From: Pseudoxanthomonas sp.
Lineage (GTDB): Bacteria; Pseudomonadota; Gammaproteobacteria; Xanthomonadales; Xanthomonadaceae
Direction: 5' to 3'
Assembly (NCBI RefSeq): GCF_002863005.1
Contig: NZ_PKDG01000009.1
Coordinates: forward strand, 1-64,000
Length of the DNA: 64,000 bases
How positions within the stretch are numbered: the first letter of the stretch is position 1; each line of letters starts with the position of its first letter. The notes under the pieces were generated by a model that was given only the letters and a program-made list of their open reading frames with translations, did not search any database and had not been told where the DNA came from. Below, piece by piece: positions 1-8,200 of this stretch. A program made the position numbers and the translations under genes.

Positions 1-2224
1 ACAGGGTGGTGCTCTCGCCCGGATTGATGATCGGCCAGTCGCCGGAGTACCACGGGCAACCCGCGACGTGGTTGATGCGCGCATCCTCCACCGCCCGTGT
101 GACCTTGCGATACGTCGCATTGACGCCGTACGACCAGGCCTGGTTGATCGCCTGCTGGAAACCGAGGATGTACTCGTCCTGGAAGACCTGCTTGAGGTCC
201 CTGGCGACGGCGGTGCGCACATCGTCCGGCGCAGGCGCGTTGCCATCCGTGTTCACCGGACCGATCTGCGGCCCCAGGTCCGGGACCAGGTACGTCGCAC
301 CGGTGACCGGGTGCGTCTGCTGGATCCAGCCATTGAGCACGTAGTAGGTGTGCTCGTCCGTGGTGCCGCCACCGAAGTAGTCGGTCAGCTTGTTGGTGAG
401 CGGAATGTAGTAACGACCGGCGTTGCCGAAGAGCTTGGTCGTGCCGTCGCCCTTCATGTCCCAGCTGAAGCCGACGCGCGGCGCCATCATGTCCGAGAAG
501 TCGGCCTTGGCGAAGGTGGCGCCGGAGGCGAGCTTGTTGTGGAACTTGTCGAAACGCAGGCCCAGGTTCAGCAGCAGGTTGGGCGTGACGCTCCAGTTGT
601 CCTCCACATAGAACGCCTGTGCCTCGGTGGTGACGGGAGAGCCCGTGATGTAGCGGCGCGCGTCGATGATGCGGGTGACGCCTGCCGGCACCAGCGCACC
701 GTTGGGCAGCACGGCGCCGGCATTCGCGGCCTGCGCCTGGTAGCTGACGCCGTCGCCCGGGTAGACCACCGAGCTGTCCGAATCCATGATCTCCTGGTCC
801 AGGCCGAAGCGCAGCAGGTGATCGCCCAGCGTCCATTCGAAATCCAGGCGCGCCGCTTCGCGCTTGTCGTAGCGACTGCTGATGCTGGTGTCGGTCGGGT
901 GGCAACCCTCGGGGATCGTCTCCGCCCCGAAGCGGGTCGTGTAGCTGCCGGACCGGGTGACGATGCTGCAGTCGGCGTCGAGCGGCGTACCGCTGAGGGC
1001 ACTGCGCTCGTTAACGCCGTACATCGCCTTGGCGGTGAAGTTGTCCCCGAAGTGTCCCGTGTACGTCAACGACCAGTTATCGCCGCCGGAACCCGCGGTA
1101 CTGCCGCCCCGCCAGTTGCCCAGCATGCCGGTGTCCCACGTGTAGCCGTACTTGGTGGTTTCCGAGTCCGCCTTGTCGGAGAAGGCGAGCAATTCCAGCG
1201 CGTGGTCATCGTTGATACGCCAGTCCAGCTTGGCGCCCCAGAAATCATTGTTGCTCTTGGTCTTCCAGGCCTCGATCGTGTCGATGTCCTTGGGCTGGCT
1301 GTCGCGCATCTCGTACATCGCGAAGAAGAACAGGCGGTCCTTCACGATCGCGCCGGATGCCCACACGTTGGCCTTGTAGAACGGACTCGTGTCGCGGCTG
1401 GTGCGGTTGCGCTCGTCCAGCGTGCCATCGCGATGGAAGTGGTCTTCCTTCGAGGCTTCCCATGCGGAGGGCTCGAGCGTCAGCTCCGCACCGGCCTGGA
1501 ATTCGTTGCTGCCCGATCGCGTGACCGCATTGATGACGCCGCCGGTGCTGCGCCCGAATTCCGCCGAGTAGCCGCCCGTCTTGACCTGGACCTCTTCGTA
1601 GAAGCCGAACGGCACCGACGAGAAGCCCTGGCGGCGGTACGGGTCGGTGACATTGAGTCCGTTGATGTAGATGGCGTTCTCGGCGACCGAGGAGCCCCCG
1701 AAGGACAGGCCGCCGAACGTCGCGCCCGAATTGACGACGCCCGGCGCAAGCAGGGCGACGGAGCTCAGGCTCTGGTCGACCGGCAGGCGCGCCAGCTCCT
1801 GGCGGTTGATGTTGGTCGCGGACTCCGTGGACCGCACGTCCACGCGATTGACAACGCGCGAACCGACCACCTGTATCGCGTTGAGGTTCACCACGGCGCC
1901 GTCGCCGCCCAGGTTGACGGTGGTGGTCCCGCCCAGCGAGACATTGACCGCCACGCCATCGCCCACGTCCTGGCCGGCGCGCTTGACCTGCAACTGGTAG
2001 TCGCCGACCGGCAACTGGGCAAGGCGGTAGCCGCCATCGCCGCCCACGGTCACCGAGCGCGTCGCGCCGGTGGCGGTATTGGTGATCGTGATCTGGTCGC
2101 CCGCGTTCGCACGGCCCGCGACCGCGCCCGTCGCGCTCTGCGCCATCGCCAGGGGCGCCATCGACGCCAGGCAGGCACCCAGCGCCATGCCCAGTGCCGC
2201 CTTCTTCAGAACCTTGCCTTTCAT
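1..2224 (-). CDS. TonB-dependent receptor, Oar-like (3' end outside window)
   Basis: An outer-membrane, TonB-energised receptor of the Oar type. About 741 residues are visible and the C-terminal part of the barrel runs off the left edge. The start ATG gives MKGKVLKKAA, a signal peptide ending near AMA-Q at residue 29, with a GAGAG ribosome site just upstream. Residues about 30-95 form a carboxypeptidase-regulatory-like domain (GDYQLQVKRAG), followed by a plug domain (QELARLPVDQSL, INGLNVTDPYRRQGF, TGGYSAEFGRSTGGVINAVT) and beta-strand-rich barrel sequence (GLRFDKF, NAGRYYIP). Substrates of Oar-like receptors are poorly known; peptides are one suggestion. It lies next to a transglutaminase-like gene on the same strand and divergent from a peptidoglycan-peptide operon, so a muropeptide ligand is an inference from context only. 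Confidence 0.9.
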   Translation of the reverse strand, partial: MKGKVLKKAALGMALGACLASMAPLAMAQSATGAVAGRANAGDQITITNTATGATRSVTVGGDGGYRLAQLPVGDYQLQVKRAGQDVGDGVAVNVSLGGTTTVNLGGDGAVVNLNAIQVVGSRVVNRVDVRSTESATNINRQELARLPVDQSLSSVALLAPGVVNSGATFGGLSFGGSSVAENAIYINGLNVTDPYRRQGFSSVPFGFYEEVQVKTGGYSAEFGRSTGGVINAVTRSGSNEFQAGAELTLEPSAWEASKEDHFHRDGTLDERNRTSRDTSPFYKANVWASGAIVKDRLFFFAMYEMRDSQPKDIDTIEAWKTKSNNDFWGAKLDWRINDDHALELLAFSDKADSETTKYGYTWDTGMLGNWRGGSTAGSGGDNWSLTYTGHFGDNFTAKAMYGVNERSALSGTPLDADCSIVTRSGSYTTRFGAETIPEGCHPTDTSISSRYDKREAARLDFEWTLGDHLLRFGLDQEIMDSDSSVVYPGDGVSYQAQAANAGAVLPNGALVPAGVTRIIDARRYITGSPVTTEAQAFYVEDNWSVTPNLLLNLGLRFDKFHNKLASGATFAKADFSDMMAPRVGFSWDMKGDGTTKLFGNAGRYYIPLTNKLTDYFGGGTTDEHTYYVLNGWIQQTHPVTGATYLVPDLGPQIGPVNTDGNAPAPDDVRTAVARDLKQVFQDEYILGFQQAINQAWSYGVNATYRKVTRAVEDARINHVAGCPWYSGDWPIINPGESTTL

Positions 2225-2276
2225 CCCCGCTCTCTCCTGCTAAAGATGGTGGTGAATCGTGTGGTGGTGTGTTTCG

Positions 2277-3767
2277 TCAGCCGCGCCCGTCCCGGGGCAG
2301 CACGGTCCATTCGAACTGGTAATCCCACTGGTCGAAGTAGAGGTTCCCGCCCCGCCACTCCACTTCCCCGCGCTGCAGGTCCACGGTCTCGGACCGGGCG
2401 TGCTGCTTGGCGGGGATGAACTCGCGCGAGTAGTCGTCGTTGAAGGCGACGCGGTAGGCGTCCAGGCCGCCCAGGTAGAACCAGCGCAGCGCCGGATCGT
2501 CCGAAGCCAGCTGGCCGGTGGTCACATCCATCGGGACCCAGCCGTAGGGCGCCAGGTACAGCGCGCCCCAGTCGTGCATGGTGTCGTGGCCCTCCACGTC
2601 TTCGGAGTACGCCCACCCGGACTGCCAGCGCGCGGGAATGCCGTTCATGCGCAGCAGCGTGATCAGAAGCAACGTCTGCTGGCCGCAGTCGGCATGGCCG
2701 GCGCGGAAGGCGTAGTCGCTGATGTTGCTGATGGTCGAGTACTCGCGCGCGCCGGCCCAGGGGATGCGGTCCACGGCGGCGAACAACTTCTGCGCGATGC
2801 GGTACGGATTCTTCTCGTCGCCGACGACCTGCTCGCTGAAGCGACGAAGGTCATCGCTGAAGACCACGTGCGGCGACCGCTCGGCGAGGAACGGCGCCAG
2901 CGCCGGCGTGGCGGTCACGGGCTCCACCCGCTCGGGATCGATCGCCACGCGGCGTGCATGCACGGTGACCTCGTATGTCACCGAGAACGTGGTCGGCTGT
3001 CCCGCGAGGGCAGGCTGCTCGAGGTAGGCGGTGCGCTGCAGCGCGCGTTCGGGCGCGATCTGCGGGCGCGCGGGCTGGCTGGCGACCAATGCGATCGCCT
3101 CCTGCTGCCCCGCGATGGCGCGTGGGTACGGCAGCCAGGCGCGGATGGTTTCGCCTGCGGGCACCGCATCCGGCTTCACGCTCACGGTATGGGTGATGCG
3201 TACGCGCCGCGGCAGCACGCTGCTCGCGGCGGTCGCCTTGCTGACCTGCACCACGTCGCGATGATGGCGGTGCAGCGCTTCGTATGGCCCTTGGGCGAAC
3301 GGTCGCACCGGCGGCGCGCGACGCGCGGCCGCTTCCGGGCTAATTCGGAACAGGTTCGACGCCGACCGGTTGAAATAGAGGGGCCGGCCGTCGATGTCGA
3401 GCCGCTCGATCAGGCCCGCCCGGTCCCAGCGCTGGAATTCCTCATCGCTCAGGTCGGGAATCTGCGCGCGCACGCGCTCGCGCACGGCGTCGGCATCGAG
3501 GGCGAAATCCAGCCGGATGCGGCGCATGCGCTCGCGCTGGAACTGCAGGGCCTGCCGACGGGCATCATCCGCCGCCCCGTCCGCAAGCGCCCGGGCGATC
3601 GCGTCTTCCGCCTGCTGGAAATGCCCCCGGTCGATGTCGGCGACGATGGCCGCGAGCGGATCGCCGGCCTCGGCCAGGCCGGGCACCGGGAGTACCATCG
3701 GCCACCCGCACAGCGACAGCCACGCCGCCAGGCGCCGTCGGGCCCGCCTGTCGCGTCCTGCCACCAC
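2277..3767 (-). CDS. Exported transglutaminase-like superfamily protein
   Basis: About 496 residues with a transglutaminase-like (papain-fold) core. The likely triad is visible: Cys near 360 in GHADCGQQ, His near 397 in MHDWGALY and Asp near 413 in PMDVTTG. The N-terminal half is a helical plus beta-sandwich region of unknown role. I chose the GTG at 3767 because an AGGAA ribosome site precedes it and a basic then hydrophobic signal peptide follows (RRARRRLAAWLSL). ATG starts at 3800 and 3845 would add residues ahead of the signal peptide. Bacterial proteins of this type act as peptidases or amide-cleaving enzymes more often than as crosslinkers. It follows the Oar-like receptor gene's strand with a 52-base gap, so the two are probably co-transcribed. 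The exact substrate is unknown. Confidence 0.8.
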   Translation of the reverse strand: MVAGRDRRARRRLAAWLSLCGWPMVLPVPGLAEAGDPLAAIVADIDRGHFQQAEDAIARALADGAADDARRQALQFQRERMRRIRLDFALDADAVRERVRAQIPDLSDEEFQRWDRAGLIERLDIDGRPLYFNRSASNLFRISPEAAARRAPPVRPFAQGPYEALHRHHRDVVQVSKATAASSVLPRRVRITHTVSVKPDAVPAGETIRAWLPYPRAIAGQQEAIALVASQPARPQIAPERALQRTAYLEQPALAGQPTTFSVTYEVTVHARRVAIDPERVEPVTATPALAPFLAERSPHVVFSDDLRRFSEQVVGDEKNPYRIAQKLFAAVDRIPWAGAREYSTISNISDYAFRAGHADCGQQTLLLITLLRMNGIPARWQSGWAYSEDVEGHDTMHDWGALYLAPYGWVPMDVTTGQLASDDPALRWFYLGGLDAYRVAFNDDYSREFIPAKQHARSETVDLQRGEVEWRGGNLYFDQWDYQFEWTVLPRDGRG

Positions 3768-3862
3768 GTGCTGGTTCCTGCTCGCATCCACGTCGCACAT
3801 CCCCACGCCGACTGGTCGCGGTTGTGTAACACGACGTGAACGCAAGGGTCAATAATTTATTC

Positions 3863-3895
3863 TTGATTTTTATGACGGAAGAAATAAATATTCTT
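3863..3895 (+). promoter_or_regulatory. Candidate promoter and operator for the NlpC-epimerase operon
   Basis: The only strongly AT-rich stretch of this region lies between the two divergent units. TTGATT (3863-3868) and TAAATA (3885-3890), 16 bases apart, make a plausible sigma-70 promoter for the plus-strand operon. Its -10 is covered by a perfect inverted repeat, AAGAA-N7-TTCTT (3879-3895). A related half-site, TTATTCTTG, lies at 3858-3865. The placement suits repression by the RpiR-type regulator encoded in the same operon. That assignment is inference. Confidence 0.45.
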
Positions 3896-3957
3896 GTGGA
3901 AACCGCCCCGGCCATGGCGTCATGGTGGCGGGCGAGGGTTCTGGAAAAGGGGATGGG

Positions 3958-5406
3958 ATGAACACACCGATGTCGTACCGGCCCAGGGACCGTGCAGGTC
4001 TGCCGCAGGCGCTGGGTGCGCTCGCGCTGCTCGGCGGGTTGTTCGCCGCGCTGCCGTCGATCGCGCAAGAGCCGCTGGCCGTCCCGGCGCATGCCGTCAT
4101 CGGAGTACAGGCGCGGCATCTCCAGCCCGAGGACTGGGTCCGCCGCCTGTCCGCACCGGACCGCCTGCTGCTGGACACCCGGGGCGTCGCGGCGCAGAAC
4201 GAACAGATGTGGCAGCGCGATCGTCATGTGCATGACCTGCAACGCCTGCCCGCGGAACTGACGCGCGCCGACGTGCGCGCGTGGCTCGACCCGTTGTCCT
4301 CGGCTCCCACCCGGACGCTGTACGACGACAAGGGACGCGACATCACCCGCGAACAGCTCGCCGGGTTCGTCGCCAACGCAGCACTGGATGCCATTCCGAC
4401 CCGTGCGCCTGCACGCTACGGCCTGGTCGTGCATCGCGCCGACCTGCGCACGTTCCCGACACGCGAGCACGTATTCAGCAGCAAGGACGACACCGATATC
4501 GACCGATTCCAGGAAAGTGCGCTGTTCCCCGGCACTCCGGTCGTGATCGCCCACACCAGCGCCGACGGCGCGTGGTACTTCGTGGTAAGCCCGCTCTACG
4601 CCGCCTGGATCGAGAGGCGCCACGTCGGCGAAGGCGCCCGCGAGATGGTGTTCGGTTACGGCGCCGGCCCGTCCGCGCTGGTGGTCACCGGCGCCACCGC
4701 GCGCACGGTCTACAACCCGGAAGAACCCGGACTGTCGGCATTGCAGCTGGACATGGGCGTGCGCGTCCCGGTGCTGGCCGACTGGCCGGCTGACAAGCCG
4801 GTGAACGGGCAGCATCCCTATACCTCGCATGTCATCCAGCTGCCGGTGCGCCGCGATGACGGCACGCTCGCACTGTTGCCCGCGCTGTTGCCCAGGACGG
4901 CCGATGTCGCCCCCGACTACCTGCCGTACACCCCGGCCAACCTGCTCCGCCAGAGCTTCAAGTTCCTGGGCGAACGCTATGGCTGGGGCCACCGCTACGA
5001 CAGCCGCGATTGCAGCGGCTTCGTCTCCGAGGTGTACCGCAGCATGGGCATCATCCTGCCCCGCAACACCAGCGCCCAGGCGGTCAGTCCCGCGCTCGAA
5101 CGCATCGGCTTCGACGCCGGCGACAGCCACGAGAAGCGGCTGGAGGTCCTCCGCAGCTTGCAGGTCGGCGACCTGGTCTACATCCCCGGCCACGTGATGA
5201 TGGTGATCGGACACGACAACGGCACCACCTACACCATCCACGACACCACCGGCATCACCTATCGCGGCGCCGACGGCCGCGTGGTCCGCACCACGCTCAA
5301 CTCGGTCGCCGTCACGCCGCTGGAGCCCTTGCTGTTCAACAGCGAGCAATCCACCGTCGATCGCATCACCGCCATCCAGCGCATCCGTCCCCAAGGGGCT
5401 CCATGA
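3958..5406 (+). CDS. NlpC/P60 family gamma-D-glutamyl endopeptidase, exported
   Basis: About 482 residues, with a signal peptide (residues about 12-38, ending PSIAQ). The layout matches YkfC-type murein endopeptidases: an N-terminal stabilising region, an SH3-like segment about 160-220 (LRTFPTREHVF, DGAWYFVVSPLY), a second SH3-like segment and a C-terminal NlpC/P60 domain. Catalytic Cys is near 351 (RDCSGFVSEVY), His near 411 (PGHVMMVIG) and a third polar residue near 427 (IHDTTG). Family members cut the gamma-D-Glu to diamino-acid bond of muropeptides, releasing L-Ala-gamma-D-Glu. The start ATG at 3958 follows a GGAAAAGGGG ribosome site; an upstream in-frame ATG at 3922 lacks one. Its stop overlaps the start of the epimerase gene (ATGA), placing cleavage and epimerisation in one transcript. 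Confidence 0.9.
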   Translation: MNTPMSYRPRDRAGLPQALGALALLGGLFAALPSIAQEPLAVPAHAVIGVQARHLQPEDWVRRLSAPDRLLLDTRGVAAQNEQMWQRDRHVHDLQRLPAELTRADVRAWLDPLSSAPTRTLYDDKGRDITREQLAGFVANAALDAIPTRAPARYGLVVHRADLRTFPTREHVFSSKDDTDIDRFQESALFPGTPVVIAHTSADGAWYFVVSPLYAAWIERRHVGEGAREMVFGYGAGPSALVVTGATARTVYNPEEPGLSALQLDMGVRVPVLADWPADKPVNGQHPYTSHVIQLPVRRDDGTLALLPALLPRTADVAPDYLPYTPANLLRQSFKFLGERYGWGHRYDSRDCSGFVSEVYRSMGIILPRNTSAQAVSPALERIGFDAGDSHEKRLEVLRSLQVGDLVYIPGHVMMVIGHDNGTTYTIHDTTGITYRGADGRVVRTTLNSVAVTPLEPLLFNSEQSTVDRITAIQRIRPQGAP

Positions 5407-6500
5407 AGATCACAGACATCACCTTCGGCATGCTGCGCGTGCCGCTGAAGACACCGTTCAAGACCGCGCTGCGCACCGTCGACACGGTGGAGGACATCGT
5501 GGTCATCGTGCATACCGACACCGGCCATGTGGGCTATGGCGAAGCGCCTGCCACCGCGGTCATCACCGGCGACACCCACGGCTCGATCGTCGAGGCGATC
5601 GGCAAGTTCATCCGCCCGCGGCTGATCGGACAGGAGATCGCCAACCTCAACCACATCACCGACCTGGTGCAGACCGCCCTGGAGCGCAACACCAGTGCCA
5701 AGGCGGCCGTCGAGATCGCGGTGTACGACCTGTGGGCGCAGCTGTACGACGCGCCGCTGTACAAGATGCTCGGCGGTGGCGACCCGGTCATCACCACCGA
5801 CATCACCATCAGCGTCGACTACATCGACAAGATGGTGGCCGACTCGATCAGCGCGGTGGAGCGCGGCTTCGAGTCGCTGAAGATCAAGGTGGGCAAGGAC
5901 ATCGGGCTGGACATCGAACGGGTCAAGGCCATCTACTCCGCGGTCGAAGGCCGGGCGCTGCTGCGCCTGGACGCCAACCAGGGCTGGACCGCCAAGCAGG
6001 CCGTGTTCGCCATGCAGCACCTGGAGGACGCCGGCGTCGTCCTGGAACTGCTGGAGCAGCCGGTGAAGGCGCGCGACCTGGACGGCCTGAAGTACGTCAC
6101 CGACCGCGTGCACACGCCGGTGATGGCGGACGAGAGCGTGTTCGGCCCGACCGAGGTCATCGACCTGATCAAGATGCGCGCCGCCGACATCATCAACATC
6201 AAGCTGATGAAGACGGGCGGCATTTCCAACGCCATCCGCATCGCCGACATCGCCTCGCTGTACGGCGTGGAGTGCATGATCGGCTGCATGATCGAGACCA
6301 GCATCAGCGTGGCCGCCGCCGTGCACGTCGCGGCAGCGAAGGCCAACGTCATCACCAAGGTCGACCTGGACGGACCCTCGCTGGGACAGTTCAACCCCGT
6401 CGAGGGCGGGGTGATCTTCAACGAGTCGGAGATCACCATCACCGAAGCCCCGGGCCTGGGTATCCGCGAGATCCGTGGCCTGGAGATGCTGCCGGGCTGA
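5403..6500 (+). CDS. L-Ala-D/L-Glu dipeptide epimerase
   Basis: A 365-residue enolase-superfamily enzyme of the muconate-lactonising subgroup. It interconverts L-Ala-D-Glu and L-Ala-L-Glu so that ordinary dipeptidases can then split murein-derived dipeptide. Visible motifs: the catalytic KxK near 160-162 (LKIKVGKD), metal ligands in RLDANQGW (about 189), ELLEQPV (about 217) and MADESVF (about 242), the second catalytic Lys in NIKLMKTGG (about 267), and the C-terminal DxD of dipeptide epimerases near 320 (KVDLDGP), which in characterised members holds the substrate amino group. The gene is the YcjG/YkfB equivalent. It overlaps the NlpC/P60 gene by four bases. The DxD motif makes a dipeptide substrate more likely than a muconate or N-acyl amino acid. 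Confidence 0.92.
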   Translation: MKITDITFGMLRVPLKTPFKTALRTVDTVEDIVVIVHTDTGHVGYGEAPATAVITGDTHGSIVEAIGKFIRPRLIGQEIANLNHITDLVQTALERNTSAKAAVEIAVYDLWAQLYDAPLYKMLGGGDPVITTDITISVDYIDKMVADSISAVERGFESLKIKVGKDIGLDIERVKAIYSAVEGRALLRLDANQGWTAKQAVFAMQHLEDAGVVLELLEQPVKARDLDGLKYVTDRVHTPVMADESVFGPTEVIDLIKMRAADIINIKLMKTGGISNAIRIADIASLYGVECMIGCMIETSISVAAAVHVAAAKANVITKVDLDGPSLGQFNPVEGGVIFNESEITITEAPGLGIREIRGLEMLPG

Positions 6501-6554
6501 ACCCGGTGGCGATGGCCCGTTGTCAGCACCGTCCACCGCCATCACACTCACGCC

Positions 6555-7412
6555 ATGACAACCTCCCTGGTGAAGATCCGCTCCGAACGCGACCAGATGT
6601 CGGCCATCGAACGCCGCATCGCCGACTTCATCCTCGACAACGCGCACCTGCTGCGCGACTACTCGTCGCAACAGCTCGCCAGCGCGCTCGGCATCAGCCA
6701 GTCCAGCGTGGTGAAGTTCGCGCAGAAGTTCGGGTTCAAGGGATACCCCGACCTCAAGTACACCATCGGCGAAGCCGTCGCCCGCAACGGCAATGGCCAC
6801 GCGATGCCGCCGCACGCCGAGAGCGAGGACGCCGGCGATGCCTACCAGCAGCTGCAGGACGGCCTGCGCCGCAGCAAGATGGCGGCCGAGGAGGAAACCC
6901 GCAGCCTCAACCCGCGCGCGCACATCGAGCCGATCGTCAGCCTGATCGACGGGGCCGACAAGGTGTTCGTGTGCGGCCTGGGCGACGATGGCCTGTTCGC
7001 GCGCGAGTTCGCGATGCGCCTGTCGCTGCTGGGACTGCTGACGGTGCACCACGCCGATCCGATCCTGATGATGGCCAACCTGTCGGCCGTGCGTCCCGGC
7101 GACGTGCTGCTGATGTTTTCCGAGTTCGGCAAACTGCCCGAGCTCTCGCAGGTGAGCCGGCAGTTCCAGGCCTGTGAGGGCAAGGTCATCTCGATCACGC
7201 GCCATACGGCCAATCCCTTGCGTGCGCACGCCGACGCCGCGCTGGTGATCTCGGCGCATGATCCCGCGCCGCACGTGGAACAGCTGCTCTATCGCTCGTC
7301 GCTGCAATCGCTGCTCGACTTCGTGTTCGTGCTGCTGTGCCAGTCCAATCCGGACCGCAACCGTCAGCTCGCCATCAACCTCGAACGCATCCACCATCTG
7401 CTGGAGTCGTGA
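6555..7412 (+). CDS. RpiR/MurR-family transcriptional regulator (HTH plus SIS domain)
   Basis: A 285-residue regulator with an RpiR-type helix-turn-helix in residues about 5-80 (SQQLASALGISQSSVVKFAQ, KGYPDLKYTI) and a SIS sugar-phosphate-binding fold from about 125 to 265 (VFVCGLGDDGLFAREFAMRL, VISITRHTANPLRAHAD). MurR, a well-known member, senses MurNAc-6-phosphate, so the family fits a peptidoglycan-recycling setting. It sits 54 bases after the epimerase gene and its stop overlaps the next start (TGATG), which suggests autoregulation within the operon. The palindrome at 3879-3895 is the best operator candidate seen. The ligand cannot be read from sequence. Confidence 0.88.
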   Translation: MTTSLVKIRSERDQMSAIERRIADFILDNAHLLRDYSSQQLASALGISQSSVVKFAQKFGFKGYPDLKYTIGEAVARNGNGHAMPPHAESEDAGDAYQQLQDGLRRSKMAAEEETRSLNPRAHIEPIVSLIDGADKVFVCGLGDDGLFAREFAMRLSLLGLLTVHHADPILMMANLSAVRPGDVLLMFSEFGKLPELSQVSRQFQACEGKVISITRHTANPLRAHADAALVISAHDPAPHVEQLLYRSSLQSLLDFVFVLLCQSNPDRNRQLAINLERIHHLLES

Positions 7413-8200
7413 TGCCCTTACTGTCGTTTCCGCGTCTCCCGTTGGGATCGTTCGCGCTGACCCTCGCCCTGATCGCGAGCAGCGGCCCTGCACTCGCCGC
7501 CGATGCGCCCGCGTCGCAGCCCTGGCGCGACGCGCGCCAGCTGGTGCTGGTGGTGACCGAGGGATGGGATGCTACCGACGCTACGTTGCAGCGTTTCGAG
7601 TTGCGCGACGGCCGGTGGCAGGCGGCGGCGGCCGCAGCGCCGGTTTCGGTCGGACGCCATGGCAGCGCCTGGGGTCTGGGCCTGCACCCGGTGCAGGCGC
7701 AGGGACCGCAGAAGCAGGAGGGCGATGGCCGTGCCCCCGCAGGCGTGTTCACGCTGGGCGAGGCCTTCGGCTATGCCGACAAGGCCGACACGGCCATGCC
7801 GTACCGCGCGATGCAGGCGACCAGCTATTGCATCGACGTGCCGGATTCCCCGCTCTACAACCGCATCATCGATACGCGCACGGAAGGCGAGGCCGCCGCG
7901 AAGGGCTCGACCGAGCCGATGCGGCTGGACCTGCACAACAAGGGCGATGTGCGCTATCGGGAGGGCCTGGTGATCGGCCACAACCCGAAGGCCACGCCGC
8001 GCGCCGGCAGCTGCATCTTCGCGCACCTGTGGCGCACGCAGGGCGAGCCGACCGCCGGCTGCACGGCGATGGCAGCCGAGACGATGGAGGGTGTGCTGCG
8101 CTGGCTGCGCCCTGATGCGCGCCCGGTCTTCGTGCTGCTGCCGCGTGCCGAGTACGCGCGCCTGGCGCATGACTGGCAGTTGCCGGAGGCGGTGCGATGA
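7412..8200 (+). CDS. Exported L,D-transpeptidase (YkuD/YafK-like) family protein
   Basis: A 262-residue protein with a signal peptide ending near ALAADA (residue 31). The C-terminal part carries a YkuD-fold signature: His in CIFAHLWRTQGEPTAGC followed 13 residues later by the nucleophile Cys near 217 (TAGCTAM, where most relatives have SxGC). Conserved DLHNKGD and VIGHNPK lie before it. Such enzymes form or cut links between meso-diaminopimelate residues, or attach proteins to peptidoglycan; YafK/DpaA-type members act as amidases on lipoprotein crosslinks. Its place inside a muropeptide-catabolism operon, with overlaps on both sides, favours a hydrolytic or trimming role, but this is inference. 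A larger in-frame extension upstream overlaps the regulator gene and is not used. Confidence 0.8.
   Translation: MPLLSFPRLPLGSFALTLALIASSGPALAADAPASQPWRDARQLVLVVTEGWDATDATLQRFELRDGRWQAAAAAAPVSVGRHGSAWGLGLHPVQAQGPQKQEGDGRAPAGVFTLGEAFGYADKADTAMPYRAMQATSYCIDVPDSPLYNRIIDTRTEGEAAAKGSTEPMRLDLHNKGDVRYREGLVIGHNPKATPRAGSCIFAHLWRTQGEPTAGCTAMAAETMEGVLRWLRPDARPVFVLLPRAEYARLAHDWQLPEAVR

Noticed and set aside
68-2419. 783-codon open frame on the plus strand
   Set aside because: It is antisense to the TonB receptor, rich in Arg, Val and Gly with no domain, and created by high GC at third positions.
5259-7493. 744-codon minus-strand frame opposite the epimerase and RpiR genes
   Set aside because: His/Asp/Arg-rich composition without a recognisable motif; the plus strand genes are certain.
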